Shown in pieces: positions 40,560 to 51,027 of a stretch of DNA of 64,000 nucleotides. A program made the translations under genes and the position numbers. How positions within the stretch are numbered: position 1 is the stretch's first letter; every line of letters begins with the position of its first letter. The notes under the pieces were generated by a model. That model was given only the letters and a program-made list of their open reading frames with translations. It did not search any database and was not told the origin of the DNA. Source of the DNA: Alginatibacterium sediminis (lineage in GTDB: Bacteria > Pseudomonadota > Gammaproteobacteria > Enterobacterales > Celerinatantimonadaceae); the NCBI RefSeq assembly GCF_003610775.1, contig NZ_RAQO01000002.1, positions 124,001 through 188,000 of the forward strand, in the 5' to 3' direction.

Positions 40560-40587
40560 TTGCGTTTTAACTCGCGACTCTTATACT
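40560..40587 (+). promoter_or_regulatory. Putative promoter of the FadL-type porin gene
   Basis: TTGCGT (40560-40565) and TATACT (40582-40587) are spaced by 16 bases, about 50 bases before the start. The -10 is good and the -35 weak. Confidence 0.4.
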
Positions 40588-40636
40588 GCTCACCATTCAT
40601 GGATGAACCCCTTATAACCATTACTAAAGGTCATTC

Positions 40637-41818
40637 ATGAAACCTAGTTTTAAGCATTCCACCTTCGTATTTTTTCTCCTTCCAACCAGTGTTTTAGCCG
40701 GAGGTTTTCACCTTCCACAAGCAGCCTATGCCAATCTTGGAACAGCTGGCGCCGGTGACGGTGTCTACACCGGATCCGCAGCTTCAATCTGGTCAAACCC
40801 AGCTATTAACAGTTTTATCGAAGAAGACATATTTACGGTTAACGGCTTGGTGCTTGGTCTTTCTAATAAGTACTACGATTATGAAAATGCGGCTGATAAT
40901 TCTGGGGAATCCGGCGGTTTACTCGGTGCAGCAGGTATTTTCTATACTCAAAACCTAAATGAACAATGGTCAGCGGGTTTGGCTGTTGCAACCATTGGTG
41001 GTTCAGCACTTGATTATGGACACTACTGGGCAGGCGCAGACCAAATCGTAGATGTTAGTTTGGTCACAATGCAAATCAATCCCTCACTTAGTTATAAAGT
41101 AAATGACCGATTCTCGATTGGTGCAGGTGTTCAAGCAAACTACGGTGCGATTGAAGGGGGGATGCAAGGTCCTATGGGAAGGCCTATCGACCTCGAAGCT
41201 GGCACCGACTGGGCCTTTGGATACAACTTGGGTATGGCATACCAGTGGAACGAGCAAACGATTACCGGTTTAAGCTATCGCTCCAAACTCGAACATGAAT
41301 TTAGCGAAACCATAAGCATGGTGAACCAGCAAGGGAACTATGTCGTCGGACTCGATTCGGCAGCTTTTGCTCGCGCCGATATTAGCCACGAGCTTAATTC
41401 CGATCTCAAGTTACTCGGCAGTATTACCTGGACACAATGGAGTGACTTGCAAGAAACACCTGTATCTATCAATGGAAATAATGCACTTACAGTTGAGCGC
41501 AATTGGAAAGATACCTGGGCTTATGCTGTCGGGGTAGATTATCGTCTCAATGCTAAGACTCGATTAAAACTTGGCATATCATACGAAACATCACCACTTG
41601 ATGACGCGCAATATCAAACACCTGATTTGCCAGTCGATCGCCAAATACGCTATTCAGCTGGCGTAAGCACTATTATCAATACCGTACCTGTAGATTTTTT
41701 CTACGAATATGCAGATCTAGGCACGCCACAGATTGCTCAAGTGGACGGTCTCGGCTCAAACCTCAACGGTTACTTCGACATGAAAGCCCATTTTGTAGGT
41801 TTTGCTGTAAGCTTCTAG
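40637..41818 (+). CDS. OmpP1/FadL/TodX-family outer-membrane transporter
   Basis: This 393-residue beta-barrel takes up long-chain fatty acids or other hydrophobic compounds across the outer membrane. A signal peptide (about 1-21, ending VLAG) is followed by the FadL hatch segment GGFHLPQAAYANLGTAGAGD and SAASIWSNPA, with the NPA motif shared by the family. Many amphipathic strands follow, and the last ends in Phe (GFAVSF), as expected for BAM recognition. It is monocistronic, with a terminator after it. Confidence 0.92.
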   Translation: MKPSFKHSTFVFFLLPTSVLAGGFHLPQAAYANLGTAGAGDGVYTGSAASIWSNPAINSFIEEDIFTVNGLVLGLSNKYYDYENAADNSGESGGLLGAAGIFYTQNLNEQWSAGLAVATIGGSALDYGHYWAGADQIVDVSLVTMQINPSLSYKVNDRFSIGAGVQANYGAIEGGMQGPMGRPIDLEAGTDWAFGYNLGMAYQWNEQTITGLSYRSKLEHEFSETISMVNQQGNYVVGLDSAAFARADISHELNSDLKLLGSITWTQWSDLQETPVSINGNNALTVERNWKDTWAYAVGVDYRLNAKTRLKLGISYETSPLDDAQYQTPDLPVDRQIRYSAGVSTIINTVPVDFFYEYADLGTPQIAQVDGLGSNLNGYFDMKAHFVGFAVSF

Positions 41819-41847
41819 GACGCTAAACAAAAATTAATGAACAAAAT

Positions 41848-41874
41848 GCCCCGTCTATTCGGGGCTTTCTATTT
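41848..41874 (+). terminator. Intrinsic terminator after the FadL-type gene
   Basis: The stem GCCCCG/CGGGGC has a 6-base loop and is followed by a T-rich tract, 29 bases after the stop. It could also act weakly against the convergent minus-strand operon. Confidence 0.85.
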
Positions 41875-41887
41875 TGCCAATATGGAT

Positions 41888-42385
41888 CTATTTAGAGTCC
41901 TTAGATAAAGCCACAAAATTGTCATCAGCTAAATCAATCAATACCAGCTGTCCATTATCGGATAATGAAAATACCCCATATTCGGCAGCTTCGTATACCT
42001 GAGCGCTGCCTTCTTGAAAGAAAAAAGCATCACTAGCAAAGCGCAATTGCCCAGCTTCAATACCATAGGCAATTCGCTGTTGGTTCGCACTCAGGCTTAC
42101 TTCGTCATCAAGACGGTTAAAACTTGCCAAGCCATTAACATCAATATCAAAAATTGCGAAGTCATGCTTTGAGCGTCCAAACTTGGCAAGCGCTTGTGAT
42201 ATTTGCGTACTGGCAACATAGCGCAGCGCCATGTAGTCGCCTTGCATTAAACTACGCGGATCGACCGGAGCTAACTTTAGATAGACCGTTTCACCATTTT
42301 CCAGGTGTTGTTCTTTTTGGAAAATCGTCCAATTTGCAAATGCCAAAATCAGAGCTAAGCCAGCAATTGCGATGCGTTTATTCAT
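41888..42385 (-). CDS. GDYXXLXY-domain membrane-anchored protein
   Basis: This 165-residue protein has an N-terminal membrane anchor (about residues 5-22) and the family's naming motif MQGDYMALRY after VYLKLAPVDPRSL. The function is unknown. It is the last gene of a three-gene overlap (DUF2157, DUF4401, GDYXXLXY; overlap of 8 bases here). Such trios recur in many proteobacteria, so the proteins probably form one membrane complex; that is inference. Confidence 0.88.
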   Translation of the reverse strand: MNKRIAIAGLALILAFANWTIFQKEQHLENGETVYLKLAPVDPRSLMQGDYMALRYVASTQISQALAKFGRSKHDFAIFDIDVNGLASFNRLDDEVSLSANQQRIAYGIEAGQLRFASDAFFFQEGSAQVYEAAEYGVFSLSDNGQLVLIDLADDNFVALSKDSK

Positions 42386-43430
42386 GCAGATTGTCCTTCA
42401 GCATGGTATGGCGAATTAAGCGAGGGATCATCGCTAGAGCTAGCGCTAACACCGCCAAAAGTTGCGACTTCTCAAGTAACGTTGCGCTTAAATGATAATA
42501 ATAGAAACTCAAGTAAAGCAAACCAAAGGCAATGCCTAAGCTCATCAGAATTCGATTTTGTCTAGAAAACCCTAAGATCAAAACAATTATGGCAACCAGT
42601 ACCCCAGAGGCTTGTGCAGCGACGAAGCAAACCAATAAGGCGAGACAATAAATCAGAAGCGTTGTGTTCCTCTTAAATGAATAGTCATAACGCCTAAGTA
42701 AGACGCTTAGCATCAGCATTGCAACAACGGTTTGAATAATGCCGCCAGACCAAAACCAATCGCTGCTTTCAAGCTGACCGCTTAAAAACAAATCATAAAG
42801 CCAAAACTGAGTATATGCCCCGGACAATAACAAGCTGCCTAAGGTCAAGCCATAGCCAAGCGCTCTAAACTGAGAAATGTAGCGACCAAATTGGAACTCT
42901 CGTAGCCACAAGGAGGTGCTTAAAATAAGTCCGATACTTGGCGCCAGCAAAGGCTGCGACATTTCAGCTCCAACACCAGCTAATCCCAACAAACAACATA
43001 ACGCCGATATAGTGCGGTGTAGCGCATTTGGCATCAGCAAAGCTAAAAGCAATTGCATCAATGCGAAACCCAGCCAAAACTCTATGCCATGCGCTTCACT
43101 AAATAGTGCCCACACCAGTAATCCTTGTCCCGCACAGCTAAGTGCTAAACCAATATGTTCTCTAAAGTCTGAGTTTTGGGAACGCAAAAGAAGAAATGCA
43201 CACCCAATGAGGATAAAGCCAAAGATGCTTGCAAAAATTGGGTCCTCAAACACTTCGAGTAGTGCCAGCGCAAGAAAGCCAAGTATCGAAAGTGCAGCTA
43301 TCCAACCAGAAACGGCCATCAAGATCTTTAGATACCAAGGCGCACCGTCATCGAATGTCGGCTCAAGTCCATCCACTAAATTATTCGAACTTAGGATTTG
43401 CCACAGTTGATTAGTTTTTACTGGTTCCAT
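42378..43430 (-). CDS. DUF4401-domain integral membrane protein
   Basis: This 350-residue protein has about ten hydrophobic segments, beginning after a short soluble N-terminus that contains DDGAPWYLKILMAVSGWIAAL, the DUF4401 start. It lacks recognisable catalytic motifs. It overlaps the upstream DUF2157 gene by 13 bases and the downstream GDYXXLXY gene by 8. Function unknown. Confidence 0.87.
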   Translation of the reverse strand: MEPVKTNQLWQILSSNNLVDGLEPTFDDGAPWYLKILMAVSGWIAALSILGFLALALLEVFEDPIFASIFGFILIGCAFLLLRSQNSDFREHIGLALSCAGQGLLVWALFSEAHGIEFWLGFALMQLLLALLMPNALHRTISALCCLLGLAGVGAEMSQPLLAPSIGLILSTSLWLREFQFGRYISQFRALGYGLTLGSLLLSGAYTQFWLYDLFLSGQLESSDWFWSGGIIQTVVAMLMLSVLLRRYDYSFKRNTTLLIYCLALLVCFVAAQASGVLVAIIVLILGFSRQNRILMSLGIAFGLLYLSFYYYHLSATLLEKSQLLAVLALALAMIPRLIRHTMLKDNLHE

Positions 43431-44356
43431 TGACGCCCCACTGTTTTAAGCCAATGACTAGCAAAAGAACCCATGGCTATTGTTAGCCCAGTAATCAACA
43501 GCATGCCTCCGGCACTTTCTAGTACGTATTTCACTAGATGCATGTCGACAACTACGATAAATGATAAAGCCAGTGCAGCGAGTACCATGAGGTCAGGCTT
43601 TTTAAATCGGTAAATGAAAAAACAGCCCAAGCTCCAAAGGCCCCAGACCAGCCAGCGCCAGTAACTTGCATCTTGACTCCAAAATACTTGTTCAGCCAAT
43701 AAGTTGTTGATACTGAGTAAGCTGATAGCCAGCAAAATCCGGCTTGCCCAGGCCTGTTTAAGCCATTTATATTTTAGGCTGCAAAGCTCCCAGCAAATTA
43801 ACGCGAAGCTGCTAATAACAAAACACACCCAATATACAAAACCAGAGTAGCCAATACCGTCGACATATAATCCAGCGGATAAGGTCAACAGACCAATCCA
43901 AAACAAGTAAAGCGCTGGTAGTTGGCTGATGAGCATCCATGGGACAATCAGCAGCGCCCATAGCGCAAACAAAGTCCAGGGATCAGCGCCGCTTTGATAA
44001 ATTTGCCCAATTAAAGCCAGCAAGGCCCCTACAAATAAGCTGGACGTAAATAACAGCATTTTTCCTAACATGGACTTAGCTGGGAGCAAACAATAGCTAC
44101 CGATAGCTAACACTAAAAGACTTTGAACCACAGCCAATTTGGCAAAGCGGCCCATTGCATCCCAGTTATATGCGAAAAAGAAGATGACCGCGCAGGAAAA
44201 CGCGATGGCGCTCAGCCAATAGCTCAGCTGAGAGATAAATTTGTACCAGTGTCTTGGCTCAGGGCTTAAGTGGGCAAGCCCTAAAGCTTGGGGGATATCG
44301 TGTTTATCAATACACCCCTGCTCAATGTAGTTGGTGATTTTAGATCTACTATTCAT
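43418..44356 (-). CDS. DUF2157-domain integral membrane protein
   Basis: This protein has about 312 residues from the ATG at 44356. A soluble N-terminus of about 50 residues (ITNYIEQGCIDKHDIPQALGL) precedes around ten membrane segments, the usual DUF2157 layout. A GTG start 16 codons upstream (44404) is open but adds a non-conserved stretch. It is the first gene of the DUF2157/DUF4401/GDYXXLXY trio. Function unknown. Confidence 0.85.
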   Translation of the reverse strand: MNSRSKITNYIEQGCIDKHDIPQALGLAHLSPEPRHWYKFISQLSYWLSAIAFSCAVIFFFAYNWDAMGRFAKLAVVQSLLVLAIGSYCLLPAKSMLGKMLLFTSSLFVGALLALIGQIYQSGADPWTLFALWALLIVPWMLISQLPALYLFWIGLLTLSAGLYVDGIGYSGFVYWVCFVISSFALICWELCSLKYKWLKQAWASRILLAISLLSINNLLAEQVFWSQDASYWRWLVWGLWSLGCFFIYRFKKPDLMVLAALALSFIVVVDMHLVKYVLESAGGMLLITGLTIAMGSFASHWLKTVGRQWNQ

Positions 44357-44462
44357 CACTAGGATAAGCTTTAAAGTCCATTTAATAATTAGCTTATCAT
44401 ACACTTAAGACATTTATCTGTTGGGCCAAGATCAATGACTATTGATTTCTACAAATAAAATA

Positions 44463-45393
<931 letters not shown>

Positions 45394-45451
45394 ACAAGAT
45401 GACAATAAAAGGAGCTTTGATCAACGCTTATACTTACTGAAGCCATGATCA

Positions 45452-45464
45452 TGAATTTATTTCA
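45452..45464. promoter_or_regulatory. Putative MetR binding site upstream of metF
   Basis: TGAATTTATTTCA matches the MetR consensus TGAA-N5-TTCA exactly, inside a 7-bp inverted repeat (45449-45467). It lies about 60 bases upstream of the Met boxes relative to metF. Palindromes of this size can arise by chance. Confidence 0.5.
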
Positions 45465-45522
45465 TGACTTTGGAATTATTGCTGATAAAAATGACAAGCG
45501 TACTCGTCTATTGTTTATCAAC

Positions 45523-46044
45523 TTAAGCCTTAGTCGTTAGGTGTCCATCGCGCAAATGCACCATGGACTCGCCACACACATTCGGGCCACTGAATTCAAA
45601 AGCTTTGCCAAAACCTTTCACAAAACGACCGCGGGTTACCACCAATTTGAATAAGTGAAAATCCCCAAGCTGACTTAGGTTCTGTGAACGCTCTCCATGA
45701 CGAGCCACTAAACAAGCAACCCCATTGTGCCATTGCTCGCTATCACGAGGGATAGGCTGCGCAGTAAAACTATAGCTGACCCGCTTGCGCGCAAATAAAT
45801 CTTTCGCATGGCTTTCATCTTCGACAATCAATGCCGCTGCCTTTGGCGTTTTGAGAAGATTTACCGCGTGCAAGGCAAGTTCGCTAAGCAGCACATAAAA
45901 ACCATCGTCTTCGATGGCAAAGGGGGCATATGAAGCATATGGGTCCCCATCTGGAGTGATGCTAGATAAAAACATCGCTTTTTGTAGGTCTAATAGCTCT
46001 AATATTTCAGGGCCAATGCGACTTTGAATACGTTCACTACTCAC
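45523..46044 (-). CDS. hutZ: Heme utilization protein HutZ (HugZ-family heme-binding/degrading enzyme)
   Basis: This 173-residue protein of the split-barrel FMN-binding-like fold is involved in heme degradation in the cytoplasm in Vibrio. It begins with ILELLDLQKAMFLSSITPDG and DPYASYAPFAIEDDGFYVLL, and has SELALHAVNLLKTPKAAALI. The C-terminal RGRFVKGFGKAFEFSG is typical. It lies downstream of the heme receptor on the same strand; in V. cholerae hutZ is instead joined to hutW and hutX. Confidence 0.92.
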   Translation of the reverse strand: MSSERIQSRIGPEILELLDLQKAMFLSSITPDGDPYASYAPFAIEDDGFYVLLSELALHAVNLLKTPKAAALIVEDESHAKDLFARKRVSYSFTAQPIPRDSEQWHNGVACLVARHGERSQNLSQLGDFHLFKLVVTRGRFVKGFGKAFEFSGPNVCGESMVHLRDGHLTTKA

Positions 46045-46060
46045 GCTATTTTCCTTTTAT

Positions 46061-46079
46061 TGCCTGCGAAACGCAGGCA
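46061..46079 (-). repeat. Hairpin between the heme receptor gene and hutZ
   Basis: A perfect 8-bp stem TGCCTGCG/CGCAGGCA with a 3-base loop lies between the receptor stop and the hutZ start. The hutZ ribosome-binding site (AAAAGGAAA) follows immediately and there is no T-run, so it may attenuate or stabilise rather than terminate. Confidence 0.55.
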
Positions 46080-46096
46080 TGTTGTATAAAGTTTAA

Positions 46097-48256
46097 CTAA
46101 AGCTCGTATTTGAAATTCGCACCAAAATTAATACCGCTTTGAGTGCGACGGTCAACGCCTTGGCTGCTTTCATCTAAATCACGGATGTCGCTGTAATACC
46201 AATACTTGGTATCAAGAAGGTTATAGATACCGCCGCGAATGCTTAGCTTGTCAGTGGCTTGATAGTAAGCATCAAGGTCGACAAGGGCATACCCCGGAGC
46301 TTTCAGGTTATCTTCATTCGACCAATCGTCACCTTCTTTTCCTGCAACTGCGGTCAATGTGCCTGACCAGCCCATACGTTTATTGCGACTATCAAATCCT
46401 AAACCCAAAACTGCAGTTAGAGGTGCAACACTATCCAAGGCCACATCATCACTTCGGTTTTCGCCTTTAGACCAGGCCGCCGACAATCGAGCATAACTAC
46501 CTACAGGTAGTGAGCTTACGCGATCAAGACTAAGATTAGAGCTCAACTCGAGGCCATAAATGCGCGCGCTACCAATGTTTTGGTTCTGATACACATCCTT
46601 AGTGCCGCTGGTACCGGTTAAAACTCGATCGATAAAGTCTTTATAGTCATTATAGTAAGCGGCAAGTTCCCACTGCATGGCGCTGCCTTTGTGGCGCCAG
46701 CCCAACTCAATTGAATCACTTGATTCTGGTTTTAAATCAGCATTGGGCTCGATAATCGCACCCTGCCCATATACATAGTAAAGGTCTTGCGGTGTCGGAG
46801 CTTTAAATCCTTGAGAGTATTGAGCATAAATACTATTACCTTCGAGCAGGTGATATACCGCACCTAAACGCCCAGTGATCGCATCGCTATCAAAATCTAC
46901 GTAACCTTCAGGACGATCTGGGTTCTCACTAGGGCTATAGCTGTAATTGTCATAGCGTAAGCCAGCGCTGAGCTGCAGGCGCTCATTAAGCAAAGCAATT
47001 TGATCTTGGATAAAGAGACCGTATTTTAAAGTATCGGTTTGCGGCGGCATCTCATCGGTGCCGATAGCCGTGCCATAGTTTTCCGATACTTGAGAATGAT
47101 TTAGCTCAAAACGGGCATCGAGAATACTTGCCCCATAACTGATCAAATGGGTCGCATTTTCTCGAGATATTTCTTTTTCGGCCTGAACATCAAACTGAAG
47201 CGAGCTATCTTTGCCATCACGCTGCCGTACTCGATCCCCATAAAAAGGAGTCGTATCTAAAGTGCTGTATTTGGAATTCGATTGCTGCCAGTTTAACTTC
47301 CAAACTAGTTCGTCAAAGGCCTGTATATCGGCATACCATTGATGCTCCAAACCTAGTCGCGCTCTATCAACTTCATCTTTCGCATAATTATTTGTGTACT
47401 CAAACATACCCGGAACAATGACATAGCCTTCATTCGACAGAACCGAGATATCATTGCGCAATCGATAGTACTCGCCGGTAAAGTTCAAATTGTGCGAAGG
47501 ATTCAGACTTAGATTTAGTTTCGCTAAAAAGTTATCGCTCTGATAATCGGCGGGGTCTGCTTGTCCGCGATCGCGGCCTTCAACATCTAACCCACTACTA
47601 TGGGTTTTCAATTCACTGCCATCACGATGGGTGTAAATCAGCATAGCTTGCGCTTTGTCATTGACCTGTTTGGCTAAATTGACAGTGGCTTTGTAGCTTT
47701 CGTCACGGCTTTGGTAACCGGCATCTAAACTGGCATGGCCATCTTCACCCTGCAGCAGTTCCTCTGGGCTTTTCGTGCGCATCACAACCGCCCCGCCAAG
47801 TGCGTCACTACCGTATAGGCTCGACGCGGGACCTTTGTTTATCTCGATAACTGACAAGGTATCAGTCTCTATACCGCCCTGCCCCTTTATCATCGTACCG
47901 CCGCCTGGATCATAGGCGACTGGCTGCTCAACACCATCAACCAATACTTTGATGCGACTACCTTCCATACCGCGGACATTGAAATCGGTTGCTCCAAAGC
48001 GACCATCACTGTTCATCGAAACACCCGGAATATACTTCACGGTGTCTTCAAGTCGATTCACGCCTTGTTTTTGCATCTGCTCGGAATCGACACGGCTAAC
48101 TGTCGCCGCAACATCCTCATAGTTTTGTTCTGTGCGTGAGGCTGACACGACCACTTGGTCAAACACAGTGACGCCTTGCTCGGCTTCCTCAGCGCTTAAC
48201 AAACCGGAATAACAAAATGCGCTTAGGATGCTTAATGTAAGCGGATTAATTCTCAT
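46097..48256 (-). CDS. TonB-dependent heme/hemoglobin receptor
   Basis: This 719-residue outer-membrane receptor has a signal peptide (about 1-22). A TonB-box-like segment (GVTVFDQVVVSASRT) leads into the plug domain (EDTVKYIPGVSMNSDG, FNVRGMEGSRIKVLVDGVEQ). A 22-strand barrel follows, with the heme-receptor FRAP-type motif as QGFKAPTPQDLYYVYGQG and an NPNL-like EPNADLKPESSDSIELGW. It ends in a C-terminal aromatic-rich strand. It sits between hutD and hutZ and should feed heme to the HutBCD importer using TonB-ExbBD encoded upstream. Confidence 0.93.
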   Translation of the reverse strand: MRINPLTLSILSAFCYSGLLSAEEAEQGVTVFDQVVVSASRTEQNYEDVAATVSRVDSEQMQKQGVNRLEDTVKYIPGVSMNSDGRFGATDFNVRGMEGSRIKVLVDGVEQPVAYDPGGGTMIKGQGGIETDTLSVIEINKGPASSLYGSDALGGAVVMRTKSPEELLQGEDGHASLDAGYQSRDESYKATVNLAKQVNDKAQAMLIYTHRDGSELKTHSSGLDVEGRDRGQADPADYQSDNFLAKLNLSLNPSHNLNFTGEYYRLRNDISVLSNEGYVIVPGMFEYTNNYAKDEVDRARLGLEHQWYADIQAFDELVWKLNWQQSNSKYSTLDTTPFYGDRVRQRDGKDSSLQFDVQAEKEISRENATHLISYGASILDARFELNHSQVSENYGTAIGTDEMPPQTDTLKYGLFIQDQIALLNERLQLSAGLRYDNYSYSPSENPDRPEGYVDFDSDAITGRLGAVYHLLEGNSIYAQYSQGFKAPTPQDLYYVYGQGAIIEPNADLKPESSDSIELGWRHKGSAMQWELAAYYNDYKDFIDRVLTGTSGTKDVYQNQNIGSARIYGLELSSNLSLDRVSSLPVGSYARLSAAWSKGENRSDDVALDSVAPLTAVLGLGFDSRNKRMGWSGTLTAVAGKEGDDWSNEDNLKAPGYALVDLDAYYQATDKLSIRGGIYNLLDTKYWYYSDIRDLDESSQGVDRRTQSGINFGANFKYEL

Positions 48257-48307
48257 TGGATAGAGCTCCTTGTCTTTATAGACGGATTAGAATTGTTATA
48301 AATTGCT

Positions 48308-49096
48308 TCAAATGACCACCGGGAAGTTCGCACTATCACTGCGGATAACCTGGGCTTTATAGTCAAAAACTTGGGCAATATTTTCGGGGGTAAGTACTTG
48401 GTCTGGGCTGCCATTAGCGATAATTTCGCCTCGACTAAGTAAAACTAATCGCGAGCAATATCGGCTCGCCAAATTTAAATCATGCAGAACGCTGACGACG
48501 CAGCATCCTCTAGAAACTTGCTGTTGGGCATCAAGCATTAATGCCTGTTGGTGATTAAGATCTAAGGCACTGGTTGGCTCATCAAGTAGTAACAACTTCG
48601 CTTGGTCTTCAGACTGTGCCAATTGAGCACTCACTCGCGCATAGTGAACCCGTTGTTTTTCGCCACCCGAAAGCCGGGTATAGGGGCTATCTTTATAGCG
48701 CCATATATCCATTGCACGCATGCGGTGCTCGCAAATTGCTTGCTGACGTCGGTAGCCTAGACTACTGCTAAGCAAACCCATTTCGACAACTTCACTAACG
48801 CTAAATGCAAAGCTCAAGCTTGATGACTGAGGTAGCACTGCTAGTCGCTGGCTAAGCGCTAAAGGCTGCCACTGGTCTGACGATTTACCAAACCAAAACA
48901 TGGTGCCTGAACTAGGCTTAAGTTCTCGGCTGATAAGCTTAAGTAAGGTCGATTTCCCAGCGCCATTGGCACCTAATAGTCCAAGGTGCTCGCCGGGATA
49001 AACCTGTAAATTTATGTTTTCAAGAACTCGATTTTCTTGATATTCGAAACTGACATTCTCGAGTCTTAAACTGGCACTTTGTTTTATGTCATTCAT
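48308..49096 (-). CDS. hutD: Heme ABC transporter ATP-binding protein
   Basis: This 262-residue FecE/HmuV-type ATPase powers heme import across the inner membrane. It has Walker A GANGAGKS, signature RLSGGEKQRVHYARV, Walker B LLLLDEPTSALDLN and VLHDLNLASRYCSRLVLL. It lies four bases after the permease gene. The name follows V. cholerae usage; hmuV is the synonym. Confidence 0.94.
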   Translation of the reverse strand: MNDIKQSASLRLENVSFEYQENRVLENINLQVYPGEHLGLLGANGAGKSTLLKLISRELKPSSGTMFWFGKSSDQWQPLALSQRLAVLPQSSSLSFAFSVSEVVEMGLLSSSLGYRRQQAICEHRMRAMDIWRYKDSPYTRLSGGEKQRVHYARVSAQLAQSEDQAKLLLLDEPTSALDLNHQQALMLDAQQQVSRGCCVVSVLHDLNLASRYCSRLVLLSRGEIIANGSPDQVLTPENIAQVFDYKAQVIRSDSANFPVVI

Positions 49097-49100
49097 ACCA

Positions 49101-50183
49101 TCACGCCCCCGATAATAAGTTGCGTTGTTTCAGCAGCAGGCTTAAGAAGAATGGGGCACCGAGTACTGCGGTTATTAATCCAACGGGCATTTCAGCAGGA
49201 CTAACCACAATCCGAGCAACGGTGTCTGCGGCTAACAACAAGCCAGCACCCAGCAACGCACTATAGGGGATCAATTGGTAATGATTTGGCCCAAGAATGA
49301 GACGAATGAGATGCGGAACAACCAAACCGACAAAACCAATCAATCCTGCGCAAGCAACTGCAACCCCAACCCCAAACGCAGTAAGCAAAATTAACCGTCT
49401 TTTTAGTGCTTGAACGTCTATCCCTAAGTGACGAGCTTCGGATTCTCCAAGCAACAAGGCATTAAGAGCCTTGGCATCACGCTGGAAAAAGACACTAATG
49501 ATCACCAAGCACGTCCAACTGAGTATCAAATTAAATTGACTGGCTCCGGCCAAAGAGCCCATTTGCCATAAACTTAAATCACGTAGCATTTGGTCGTCAG
49601 CAAGGTAGTTCATCAGCCCAATTAACGAACCCGCTAGAGCTGATATTGCGATTCCAGCGAGTAACATCATGGTGACCGATGTTCCATTCACTGAGGTTCC
49701 TAAACGATAGATAAGTAAGGTCGTAACTAGTCCTGCGCTAAAGCTCGCTAGCGGCACTGCAACTAGCGATAACTGCTCTGGCAAGTCAAAACTGTTAGAT
49801 ACTTTTGAAAATAGAACAATGGCAAGCGCCGCCCCAACAGCGCAGCCAGAAGACACACCGATAATCCCAGGATCTGCTAAAGGATTCCGAAACAGTCCCT
49901 GCATTACCGCACCGCATTGCGCCAAAATCGCACCAATTGAAATACACAATAAGGCTCGTGGTAGACGGATCTGAGACACGATGACTTCACTACTATGAGA
50001 GAGTTCGAAATCAAAACCGAATCCACGACTCAGCAGTACCCGTAAGGTATCCGCAAACGAAATGGCCATGGGTCCTTGAGAAATCGTCAGCATCAAAATG
50101 GCGAATAAACCGAGAACGACCAAGCTCAAACGGCCCCACTGCAACTGATAGGCGCTTCGCATGTCCAACGTCTTAGAGCTCAT
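49101..50183 (-). CDS. hutC: Heme ABC transporter permease (FecCD family)
   Basis: This protein of about 360 residues is a polytopic permease with around ten membrane segments. It contains family motifs RLPRALLCISIGAILAQCGA, MQGLFRNPLADPGIIGVSSG and GFVGLVVPHLIRLILGPNHY (the loop contacting the ATPase). The ATG at 50183 overlaps the hutB stop by eleven bases; a TTG one codon upstream is also in frame. It is part of the tonB-exbB-exbD-hutBCD unit. Confidence 0.94.
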   Translation of the reverse strand: MSSKTLDMRSAYQLQWGRLSLVVLGLFAILMLTISQGPMAISFADTLRVLLSRGFGFDFELSHSSEVIVSQIRLPRALLCISIGAILAQCGAVMQGLFRNPLADPGIIGVSSGCAVGAALAIVLFSKVSNSFDLPEQLSLVAVPLASFSAGLVTTLLIYRLGTSVNGTSVTMMLLAGIAISALAGSLIGLMNYLADDQMLRDLSLWQMGSLAGASQFNLILSWTCLVIISVFFQRDAKALNALLLGESEARHLGIDVQALKRRLILLTAFGVGVAVACAGLIGFVGLVVPHLIRLILGPNHYQLIPYSALLGAGLLLAADTVARIVVSPAEMPVGLITAVLGAPFFLSLLLKQRNLLSGA

Positions 50184-51027
50184 CAAGCTGCTGCTCTATA
50201 AGGACCTGAGCAAGCTCTATGGTTTTAATGCCTACTCCACCAATTAGCGCAGTTCCTTCAATACTAACGATGCGACGATCACGACCTGCCGGCGTAAGCT
50301 TCAACAAGGGCTGCATTTCAAGCATTGCATCCACACCTCCTATAGCTTGCAAGCTATGGGAACTGATCAAAATGACGTCCGGCTGCAATTCTAAAATGGC
50401 TTCAGGACTCAAGGGTTTATAGCTTTCAAAATGGCCAGAAGTAACCGACTCTATTCCCGCTAAGTGCAGTAGCTCACTCGCACTCGTCTTATCACCAGCA
50501 ACCGTCATTTTGCGTCCATCTGAGCTCATAACAAACATGCCGCGATTTGGCGCAACTTGCGTTTCAAGCAATTGCTTTCGCGAGTCGTCCAAGCTCTGTA
50601 TCTCAGCGCGTGTTTGCTCAACTAATGCTTGCCCCTGCATTTCTTTAGACAAAACTTTACTGGTATGAGCAATACGTTCGAGAAGACCATCGACCCCCTT
50701 GGTTGCTGGTAACGTACTGATTTCAACACCAGCATTGCTTAGAACTTCAAGGGTGTTTTTAGGCCCCATTTCTTCGCTACCGATTAACAATGTTGGCTCT
50801 AGACTTAATAAACCTTCACTGGCAAGCGCACGGTGATAGCCAACCACGGGTATCGAGTCGTCCACTAAAGCGCGGCTGGTCGAGTCAACTGCCACCACGG
50901 TATCTAAAGCACCAAGCGCAATGACGATTTCAGTTACATTAGCCCCGGCACTAATAACGCGCACTTGCGCTTGGCTAGCAAAGCTGAAACTTAGGCTAAA
51001 CATCAGTAAAAAAATCTTAAACTTCAT
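50173..51027 (-). CDS. hutB: Periplasmic heme-binding protein
   Basis: This 284-residue class III substrate-binding protein has a signal peptide (about 1-20, ending FASQA). It shows the HmuT/HutB pattern: RVISAGANVTEIVIALGALD, VVAVDSTSR, SVPVVGYHRALASEGLLSLEP-like text and LIGSEEMGP, with conserved Tyr and Glu residues that ligate heme in the family. It overlaps exbD by four bases and hutC by eleven. Confidence 0.93.
   Translation of the reverse strand: MKFKIFLLMFSLSFSFASQAQVRVISAGANVTEIVIALGALDTVVAVDSTSRALVDDSIPVVGYHRALASEGLLSLEPTLLIGSEEMGPKNTLEVLSNAGVEISTLPATKGVDGLLERIAHTSKVLSKEMQGQALVEQTRAEIQSLDDSRKQLLETQVAPNRGMFVMSSDGRKMTVAGDKTSASELLHLAGIESVTSGHFESYKPLSPEAILELQPDVILISSHSLQAIGGVDAMLEMQPLLKLTPAGRDRRIVSIEGTALIGGVGIKTIELAQVLIEQQLDEL

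Noticed and set aside
46195-46213. ATACCAATACTTGGTAT palindrome resembling the dispersed repeat ends
   Set aside because: It lies within the coding sequence of the heme receptor (conserved C-terminal barrel strand) and lacks the CCTA extension and the rest of the repeat.
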